Shown: positions 5,448 to 10,823 of the stretch, one piece after another
How the letters are laid out: every line of letters begins with the position of its first letter
How positions within the stretch are numbered: position 1 is the stretch's first letter
Source of the DNA: Coemansia sp. RSA 1804
Taxonomy: Eukaryota > Kickxellomycota > Kickxellomycetes > Kickxellales > Kickxellaceae
Assembly: GCA_027578815.1 (NCBI GenBank)
Contig: JANBTH010000829.1
Location: 1-10,823, forward strand
DNA: 10,823 nucleotides
Direction: 5' to 3'
Notes under the pieces: generated by a model
Databases searched by the model: none
Seen by the model: only the letters and a program-made list of their open reading frames with translations
Told to the model about the DNA's origin: nothing
Made by a program: the position numbers and the translations under genes

Positions 5448-7355
5448 ATGCGAAGCACTTTGGCGTTCGCAAAACGCCTAGCCACCGGCAACGCTTCGAT
5501 ACTCCAGGCAGCAACAGCGATCCGCTCTGCACCACTACTTCGACCAAACCAACCCCAGCGATACCAGCAAACGCGCGGATACCCGGTGCCGATCGTCCAC
5601 GAGGATGCCAGCCTCGAAACCGAGCAGGACGTTCCGTCGCGGATAAAGCGGCTGGTCTGGCCCAGCAGCTACACGCACATCAGCATGGTACGCGAGGCCG
5701 CGCACGCGGCGCGCACGGAGAAGAAGGGCACTGGGCGGGAGACGGCGGAGACGGCGCAGTCCGAGAGCAAGCGGGCGGTTGGCAGCAGGCTCGACGAGAT
5801 GTTCCGCCAGGAGATGGGCGGCAGCGGGCGGCCCCGCGAGGCGGATCTGCTGGCGTTTCTCGACGGGTACTACGCGATCGGGGACACCGACGGGTGCATC
5901 GCCGTGCTGTTCAGGATGCGCGAGTGCGGAGTCACGCCTACTCGCCCGCAGTACGCGATGGTGCTGAAGCTGGCGGCCCGGGCCCACGACCCGAGCAAGA
6001 TATACCTGGTTGGCGAGGAGATGGGGCTCGCGGGCCTGGAAGACACAAACGAGAACTACGACACGTATTACAATGCGCTGGTCGAGTGTCTGGCCAACAA
6101 CCGGAGCGTTGAGCTGGCGTATTCGGTGTACCTGGAGATGCGCGAGCGCGGGATGGTCCCCAAACAGTACCCCGTCCACTACGTTGTTGCGCGGCTGGCG
6201 GAGATCGGCGAGCTCGATCTGGCGCTCCAGGTCGTGGACGAGTCGGCCCGCGATTCTACGACGCTGATGTGGTTCACGCACATGCTGCTCCTGTCCCACG
6301 CGTCCTTCTACATGCACTACGGGGCGTACAGGGCGGCGTTTGAGCAGCTGCACTCGGTGTTTGGCATGCAGATCACAAAGGGGAACTACGATGCGGGGCT
6401 TTCCATTGCCTCGATGGCGGGCGACTACCGGCTGGTCACGACGATACTGAGCACCCTGGGGCGGCTGGGCTTCCCTGTTCGCGAGCGCGAGTACGAGGCG
6501 CTGTTCGACTCCCTCCTGGTGCGCGGCAACTGGGAGACCGCGTTCAAGGTTCTTGGCAATATGCGGAAAACGGGGTACGGCAGGACGCCGAGGACCCTGC
6601 GGACCCTGACGCGGGCGCTGGCCAAGGATCACAAGGGCGGCAAGGATCGGCAGCGGCTTATCGGCCAGGTGTACGATGTCCTGGTGGAGACAAGCGCGGC
6701 GATGCCCGAGGTGCTGGACACCACCACGCTCAATGCGCTGGTGGCGGCGTCGGCGCTGGCCCAGGACTACCGGGCGGTGACGGAGCAGCTGGAGACGTGG
6801 TTTGAGCGGCACTCGGTCAGGCGGAACATCGACACGTACACGGGAGTGCTGGGCGCGTTCATCCAGGGCGAGGACAACAAGGCGGCGGCCGTCAGGGTCC
6901 TCGCCATGATGCTTGACGTGGACGGGATCGGCCCGACGAAGGAGATCTACGAGCTGATGATCCACCTGTCGCTCCGGTCGTTCAACTACGAGGACGCCTT
7001 CGTGTACCTCGAGTCGATGAGGGCGCAGAAGCTGGTCCCCGGGTGGAGAGCCTATGCGGCTATTGTCAAGCGGTGCGCCCATGTCCGCGACCCGCGCGCG
7101 GCTGTCGCGCTGGACGAGATGCGCAGGCTTGGGTATGCTGTCACGCCGTCGTTGGAGGCCCTGTCCTCCTTTGGCGATTATGGCGGAAAGGCCGCCGGCG
7201 CTGGCGCCGATGCCGATGCCGATGCCGATGCCGACGGTGGGCGGCTGTTCAGGCTTGATCCGCCCGAAAAGAACAAGGACAAGGACAAGGACGAGGCCGG
7301 GCTCGATTCGCTGCTGATGAAGGATATTCTGCGCGCCGATGCGTTCAAAACATGA
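5448..7355 (+). CDS. Mitochondrial pentatricopeptide repeat (PPR) protein
   Basis: The 635-residue product is predicted to be an organellar RNA-binding helical-repeat protein. The first ~50 residues look like a mitochondrial presequence: Arg/Lys at 2, 9, 10, 26, 32, 38 and 43, many Ala/Ser/Leu, and no acidic residue before Glu52. PPR-like helix pairs follow, for example about 133-165 (LFRMRECGVTPTRPQY), 203-239 (YNALVECLANN, then YLEMRERGMVP), 460-497, 499-533 (YLESMRAQKLVPG) and 536-569 (ALDEMRRLGYAVTP). Many repeats are degenerate, as usual in fungal PPR proteins. The C-terminus holds Ala-Asp and Lys-Asp low-complexity runs. Fungal PPR proteins act in stability, processing or translation of particular mitochondrial RNAs; I cannot tell which, nor match it to a named yeast factor. 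The ATG has A at -3. It shares its upstream region with DHFR. Confidence 0.85.
   Translation: MRSTLAFAKRLATGNASILQAATAIRSAPLLRPNQPQRYQQTRGYPVPIVHEDASLETEQDVPSRIKRLVWPSSYTHISMVREAAHAARTEKKGTGRETAETAQSESKRAVGSRLDEMFRQEMGGSGRPREADLLAFLDGYYAIGDTDGCIAVLFRMRECGVTPTRPQYAMVLKLAARAHDPSKIYLVGEEMGLAGLEDTNENYDTYYNALVECLANNRSVELAYSVYLEMRERGMVPKQYPVHYVVARLAEIGELDLALQVVDESARDSTTLMWFTHMLLLSHASFYMHYGAYRAAFEQLHSVFGMQITKGNYDAGLSIASMAGDYRLVTTILSTLGRLGFPVREREYEALFDSLLVRGNWETAFKVLGNMRKTGYGRTPRTLRTLTRALAKDHKGGKDRQRLIGQVYDVLVETSAAMPEVLDTTTLNALVAASALAQDYRAVTEQLETWFERHSVRRNIDTYTGVLGAFIQGEDNKAAAVRVLAMMLDVDGIGPTKEIYELMIHLSLRSFNYEDAFVYLESMRAQKLVPGWRAYAAIVKRCAHVRDPRAAVALDEMRRLGYAVTPSLEALSSFGDYGGKAAGAGADADADADADGGRLFRLDPPEKNKDKDKDEAGLDSLLMKDILRADAFKT
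7206..7235 (+). repeat. 6-bp tandem repeat encoding (Ala-Asp)5 in the PPR protein tail
   Basis: Five GCCGAY units (four GCCGAT, one GCCGAC) encode ADADADADAD at residues 587-596, after the last recognisable PPR helix pair. A Lys-Asp run (about 7269-7290) follows. Both are in frame and probably form a flexible charged tail. Confidence 0.8.
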
Positions 7356-7619
7356 GCGTCTGGTTCGCGCCGTACCAAACAGTATGTTCTATTGTGCTTT
7401 AGAGTTTCGTGTCTGGTGGAAGAAAAATGTAGAAACCGCTTTGTTGATCGCACACACGCCTTTTTGCCGGGAAAGATTAATGTGTGCTGTTATTGTTTAT
7501 TTCCCACACGTCAATGCGGGCTTGCCGCAGTTACAAAAATCGCTTTTCTTGCCATCGCAGCCTTTTTATTGAATAATAAACCAACTGCTTTGCACACACT
7601 TTGTATTTTTACGCAGCAA
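7356..7619 (+). other. Spacer: PPR 3' end and CHM7 promoter/leader
   Basis: This 264-bp spacer lies between two tandem genes. It contains several ATGs, including a start-stop ATGTAG at 7427-7432, but the CHM7 transcription start is unknown, so these may lie only in the upstream gene's 3' UTR. An AT-rich TTATTGAATAATAAACC segment (about 7566-7582) lies 40-55 bp before the CHM7 ATG. The pyrimidine-rich TTTGTATTTTTACGCAG just before the ATG resembles a 3' splice site; a leader intron is possible but unsupported. Confidence 0.45.
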
Positions 7620-9368
7620 ATGGAGCGGTTTCTAGCCCAAATTCCAGAGCTTGCTGATTCCGACAGGCGCTGGTTTCTGTATTCCGACCTCGGCACACTC
7701 AAGCTGGACAACCCGGAAGGGTACGACGAGGCAATAGAGTTCTGGGCTCGGTTTCTGCTGAAGCTGTGTCGGAATGGGCTCGGGGTTTCGAGCGAGGATG
7801 CTGCAAGGCAGCAGCGGCGGCATGGCGACCATGATGGTATCGGTAACACAAGCAGCATGGGGCACGACAGCCGGTGTAGCAGCGGCGACACCGACGACGA
7901 TAGCAAGGATGGCGATGACGTGCTGGATAGAACCAGCGGACACATGGCAGACGGGCTGCTTCGGCCGGTGCTTTGCCTGAGCCCAAACAAGCTGGCGTCC
8001 CGACTGGCGTTCCGCGGCGACACGCCGGCGGGACTGGATGTGGTGGAGACGGAGATGCGGAACCGGGGGGCGCTGGTGCCTGCCGCGGAGTTCTTCTCGA
8101 CCAGGCTGCGGCGGTGGGCGGGATGGGCGGTCGGCGTGGTTCTGCCCGCGCTTCCCGGCCGCTTCGTCGCCTCGCTTGTTGTTGGTGCGCAGGTGCCCCG
8201 GGGAATGGATCCCCAAACGCTTGTTGCCGCCCCGCTGGTTGCCGATGCCGCGCACCGGATCCTCGACCTGCACTACAGCGCTGTGGCGTGTCCGCAGATG
8301 GACAATCTGATGAGTGTCCGCGAGTTCCGCCGCAGGTTTGCGACCACGCTGGTCAAGCGCAGCGGCAAGCAGCGCGGGCTGTCGGAAATGTCCGGACAGG
8401 ATGCGGGTGTTCTTGTCAAGTACCTGTTTGACAGCCGGCACATTGACGTTGCCGCCGTCGGTGCTGCTGCAGTGCATTCTGGCGGCGGCGGCGGCAAGCA
8501 AGCAGCTGCCAGCACGGTGTGGGCCGATGTTGTTGGCGGTGGTGACGAGACGACGCTGATAAAGTTTGCATCCCGCCACGCCGAGCGTCTTGCTGCAAAG
8601 CAGGCGGCGGCGTGCGAGCCGATTGGCGACGTCGATCGCGGCGTGTACCAGGTCAAGTGCACGCGAGCCCTGCTTCTGAAACAAGTAGAACAGCTCGAGA
8701 CGCGTGTCGGCGACCTGGATGCCCAGATCCGGGCCGCCCTGCAGCGCAAGCAGAAGAACGTGGCGATGACCAAGCTCCGCAGCAGGCACCACATCGAGGA
8801 CACCGTGCTGACGAAGCGCATGGCGGCGCTGGAGAAGGTCGAGAAGATGTACTGGCAGCTGGAGCAGTCGTCCTCGGACATCCAGGTCCTCCATGCATTC
8901 AAGGCCGGCGCGCGTGCACTCCGCGGATTAAATGAGCAGGCCGAGCACGTTGATGTTTACAGGGCGTTTGATGACTGGGCGCAGGAGGCTGCCATGGCTG
9001 CCGAGGTGGAGGATGCGACGAGAGATGGGTTTGAGCTTGCTATGGACACCGCCGCCCTGGGCACTGATGCGGATGCTGAGCTTGATGCTGAGCTGGATGC
9101 GATCGTGGCCGGACAAAAGAAGGAGAAGGAGAAGGAGAAAAAGGAGGCAGAGAGCGTGGATAATGGCGGTGCGACTGCAAACCAGCCCGGAGACGAGTCT
9201 GCCGAGTCGCTTGCTGACGCGCTGGAGAGCATTTCTATCACCTTGCCTGCGTCGCCAAAGAAACAGCGCCCGCTGTCCTTGTCGGAAGTCGGAGCGGAAC
9301 ATCCGCCGCCACAAGGGGAGGATAATGGCGGCCAGAATGACAACAAGGTGCCAGTCCCAGCCGAGTAG
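7620..9368 (+). CDS. CHM7: ESCRT-III-related protein Chm7/CHMP7
   Basis: The 582-residue product has the CHMP7 architecture. Chm7/CHMP7 is recruited by LEM2/Heh proteins to nuclear-envelope openings and defective pores, where it nucleates ESCRT-III for sealing and surveillance. The N-terminal part has a WFLYSDLG...EAIEFWARFLLKL helix region (about 17-50), a polar acidic insert (about 57-110), and a winged-helix-like segment with LRPVLCLSPNKLASRL (114-129) and ALVPAAEFF. Next is a Trp/Val-rich membrane-binding-like stretch (166-190). The ESCRT-III core begins at GDVDRGVYQVK and spans about 335-475, mostly basic coiled-coil helices. An acidic AELDAELDAI segment, a Lys/Glu run and a tail with LADALESISI (531-540) and SPKKQRP follow. 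ATG 7620 is the first in-frame ATG, and the start aligns with CHMP7. It is longer than human CHMP7 because of the acidic insert and tail. Confidence 0.9.
   Translation: MERFLAQIPELADSDRRWFLYSDLGTLKLDNPEGYDEAIEFWARFLLKLCRNGLGVSSEDAARQQRRHGDHDGIGNTSSMGHDSRCSSGDTDDDSKDGDDVLDRTSGHMADGLLRPVLCLSPNKLASRLAFRGDTPAGLDVVETEMRNRGALVPAAEFFSTRLRRWAGWAVGVVLPALPGRFVASLVVGAQVPRGMDPQTLVAAPLVADAAHRILDLHYSAVACPQMDNLMSVREFRRRFATTLVKRSGKQRGLSEMSGQDAGVLVKYLFDSRHIDVAAVGAAAVHSGGGGGKQAAASTVWADVVGGGDETTLIKFASRHAERLAAKQAAACEPIGDVDRGVYQVKCTRALLLKQVEQLETRVGDLDAQIRAALQRKQKNVAMTKLRSRHHIEDTVLTKRMAALEKVEKMYWQLEQSSSDIQVLHAFKAGARALRGLNEQAEHVDVYRAFDDWAQEAAMAAEVEDATRDGFELAMDTAALGTDADAELDAELDAIVAGQKKEKEKEKKEAESVDNGGATANQPGDESAESLADALESISITLPASPKKQRPLSLSEVGAEHPPPQGEDNGGQNDNKVPVPAE
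9117..9147 (+). repeat. Lys/Glu codon run in the CHM7 tail
   Basis: Alternating AAG/GAG codons encode a KKEKEKEKKE-type segment after the acidic helix of Chm7. It is in frame and purine-only on the + strand, and probably forms a charged linker or single helix between the ESCRT-III core and the C-terminal motif. Confidence 0.6.
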
Positions 9369-10287
9369 TTTTACCTGCGTTGGATTGATGACAACGATAG
9401 CTGTGCATCTTTATTATTTTGTGTGCTAACCCATTTATCCCGGGGAAAAATGTCTCCTTTATCAACGCTGCTACTTTTTCAACACTGCTCTGGGACGAGA
9501 CTTTTTATGCCGAAAAGTCTTGAATATGCTGCCCTCACGCAAAACATTGCCCCCCCTCTCAGCACGGGTGCAATTCCTCCCACCACATGGCCCTGTTCCA
9601 CAGCAGCGTTGCTGTTGTTGTTGTTATGAGGCGGAGTATGTGGATCGTAAATGTGGGAAGCAAACCTTGTTCTGGCTTTTATTTTGCAATCCGGTTGAGC
9701 TTTCAGAGTACATGCAGGAGCGTGCATATTAAGCTCAGACTCTCTGATGACCTCATCGGACTTTTACGTCCTTTGGAAAAATGCCTTACTTCATCGTTTG
9801 CCAACATGCTCATGCACTGTTTTTATTTCAAAGTCGACGGATTAATGCGCAAAAGTAGAGAAATGCACCATAAACCCCGGGAAAAGAAGGAGGGTAACTT
9901 GGCAATGACTTTGCACGTTTAAATTTTTCATCCTTTTTTAGCCAAGCTTTGTTCCCCCCTCCAGAAGAATATCTCTCCTCTTTCTCTTTTATTTCTTCTC
10001 TATCCCTCTTTCCAAATTTCCCTATTTTTTTGGTATTCTTACCGTAGACTATATTCTCATTCTCAGCTGCCGTTTGTTTGTATAGACTCTTCCGTACACC
10101 TCCCCTCCTTTCTTAATGTATTATTTCCTGTGAAGCCAACGACAGTATCATCCACACGCCTTGTACAGACATACTCCGACAAGCACTCTCTTTCTGCTCT
10201 ATCATTTTTTTACTGGCTGAATTGAGTACCAACCAAGTCTGGCAATTTCCCTTGAGGAGGGTGAATTTCTTTTTTTTTTTTTTGTAA
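9369..10287. other. Gene-poor spacer, 919 bp
   Basis: I cannot support a gene here. The first part is probably the CHM7 3' UTR. A GTT microsatellite lies near 9606-9625. An ORF from an ATG at 9587 to 9922 (111 codons) has no family resemblance, lacks the GC-rich codon bias of the neighbouring genes and reads as Cys/Met/Arg-rich chance sequence. I looked for tRNA B-box and box C/D signals: a B-box-like string near 9567 has no pairing stem, and box-C-like TGATGA near 9385 and 9744 have no suitable box D. The right-hand third is pyrimidine-rich and probably the promoter of the next gene. Confidence 0.5.
9971..10028 (+). promoter_or_regulatory. Pyrimidine-rich tract upstream of the right-edge gene
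   Basis: About 58 bp are almost entirely C and T on the + strand, 260-320 bp upstream of the ATG at 10288. CT-rich blocks like this commonly precede transcription starts in filamentous fungi, so it is a plausible core promoter element. Position and composition are the only evidence. Confidence 0.35.
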
Positions 10288-10823
10288 ATGGGTAAAAGCA
10301 GCCGCAATTCTGGGAGGCGCAGAACCGGCCCGGCACACACAGGGAAGAGCGGCTCCTCATCCATGCGAGGAGGGAGGAAAAAGAAACAGAGCGCCGACCC
10401 TTTGGCCACAGACATGCCACAAAGCCCAGAGCTGCGTCCGCGCAACAGCCAACAGTCCACACACAGCAATGGGGCGTCGCCAATAGAGCACTCTCAGCAG
10501 TATGCTAGACGCAAGCCGCCTCCGCTAGAACACAGGGCATCTGATTCCCGGAGACACGCTGAGAGGGCAAGCTCAAACGATCTGTCAGATGCCGCCCAAA
10601 GCCACGCGTCCCTGCGCCAGGCCTCAGTACGCAGCGAGCGCAGTCACTCCGGAAGCAACTCGCAAGCCAACCTATCCAGCGTCATGTCCCACTACATGCA
10701 GACCATTGGCACCAACGGCATGAACGATATACTTGCAAACGACTATTACGGCAACATGGACGTGCTAAGGGAGAGTGCGAACCGCCAGCCGCGTCCTATC
10801 AACAGCACGTTGCCGCTGTTTTC
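10288..10823 (+). CDS. Unidentified protein, disordered basic N-terminus (5' part only)
   Basis: From ATG 10288 the frame stays open for 178 codons to the window edge, with a TAA directly before the ATG, so this is the first possible start in the frame; the next in-frame Met is residue 26. I do not recognise the protein. Residues 1-130 are rich in Ser, Arg, Gln and His, with basic clusters (GRRRTG, GGRKKKQ) that could act as an NLS, and look disordered. From about 131 the sequence becomes more ordered (SSVMSHYMQTIGTNGMNDIL, then YYGNMDVLRE). Codon use is less GC-biased than in the neighbours. A 14-T run (10270-10283) abuts the start and the base at -3 is T. Alternatively the T run may be the polypyrimidine tract of an intron with an AG acceptor near 10299-10302, in which case the true start lies upstream. 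Confidence 0.55.
   Translation, partial: MGKSSRNSGRRRTGPAHTGKSGSSSMRGGRKKKQSADPLATDMPQSPELRPRNSQQSTHSNGASPIEHSQQYARRKPPPLEHRASDSRRHAERASSNDLSDAAQSHASLRQASVRSERSHSGSNSQANLSSVMSHYMQTIGTNGMNDILANDYYGNMDVLRESANRQPRPINSTLPLF

Noticed and set aside
5535..7082. Long antisense ORFs opposite the PPR gene, WDR70 (783-1823 and 695-2095) and CHM7 (7632-8894)
   Set aside because: Except for 695-2095, their codons align exactly with the sense codons, so they stay open simply because the genes avoid TTA, CTA and TCA codons. None resembles a protein family.
7392..7619. 76-codon upstream extension of the CHM7 frame
   Set aside because: It begins at TTG with no in-frame ATG before 7620, and its Cys-rich sequence has no CHMP7 similarity.
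9560..9585. tRNA B-box-like string GGTGCAATTCC
   Set aside because: The flanks do not form a T-stem and no A box or acceptor stem is found at proper spacing.
9384..9850. Box C-like TGATGA motifs suggesting a C/D snoRNA
   Set aside because: I found no box D (CTGA) at suitable distance and no terminal stem.
9587..9922. 111-codon ATG-led ORF in the large spacer
   Set aside because: It has no recognisable domain, its codon use is unlike the neighbours, and its composition is Cys/Met/Arg-rich. It is probably chance, though RNA data could reverse this.
1..10823. A new multi-gene defence, toxin or mobile system
   Set aside because: All identifiable genes are ordinary eukaryotic housekeeping genes on both strands. 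There is no operon-like cluster, transposase, integrase or repeat array.

Overview
This is a stretch of eukaryotic nuclear DNA, most likely from a fungus. The evidence is peroxisomal malate synthase with a C-terminal SKL signal, a single-function DHFR, NOP56, a WDR70-type WD40 protein, the ESCRT-III protein Chm7/CHMP7, and a mitochondrial pentatricopeptide protein, all packed about 0.1-0.9 kb apart. The genes are GC-rich. The gaps between them are AT-rich and full of T homopolymers. All five complete genes read as single open frames with no need for introns. Together with the base composition this would suit an intron-poor early-diverging fungus such as a member of Kickxellales, but that placement is inference and was not tested.

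Layout: the 3' end of a probable malate synthase gene (+, 1-186); a 308-bp spacer with two short upstream ORFs; a WDR70 homologue (+, 495-2195); a 131-bp convergent 3' junction; NOP56 (-, 2327-3805); a 432-bp spacer with poly(dA:dT) tracts, an RRPE-like motif, a perfect hairpin, a 14-C run and a short tandem repeat; DHFR (-, 4238-5056); a 391-bp divergent promoter region; a mitochondrial PPR protein (+, 5448-7355); a 264-bp spacer; Chm7/CHMP7 (+, 7620-9368); a 919-bp gene-poor stretch ending in a pyrimidine-rich tract; and the 5' end of an unidentified gene for a disordered, basic protein (+, 10288 to the window end).

The genes do not form one pathway. They are housekeeping genes for the glyoxylate cycle, chromatin and DNA repair, snoRNP assembly, folate metabolism, mitochondrial RNA handling and nuclear-envelope ESCRT surveillance. 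I see no mobile element, CRISPR array, tRNA or rRNA gene, and no evidence of a new multi-gene system. The points most worth a second look are the unusual active-site residues of DHFR (Asp as the likely catalytic acid, plus two other departures), a leucine-rich export-signal-like motif in the Chm7 tail, the structured spacer upstream of NOP56, and the unidentified gene at the right edge.
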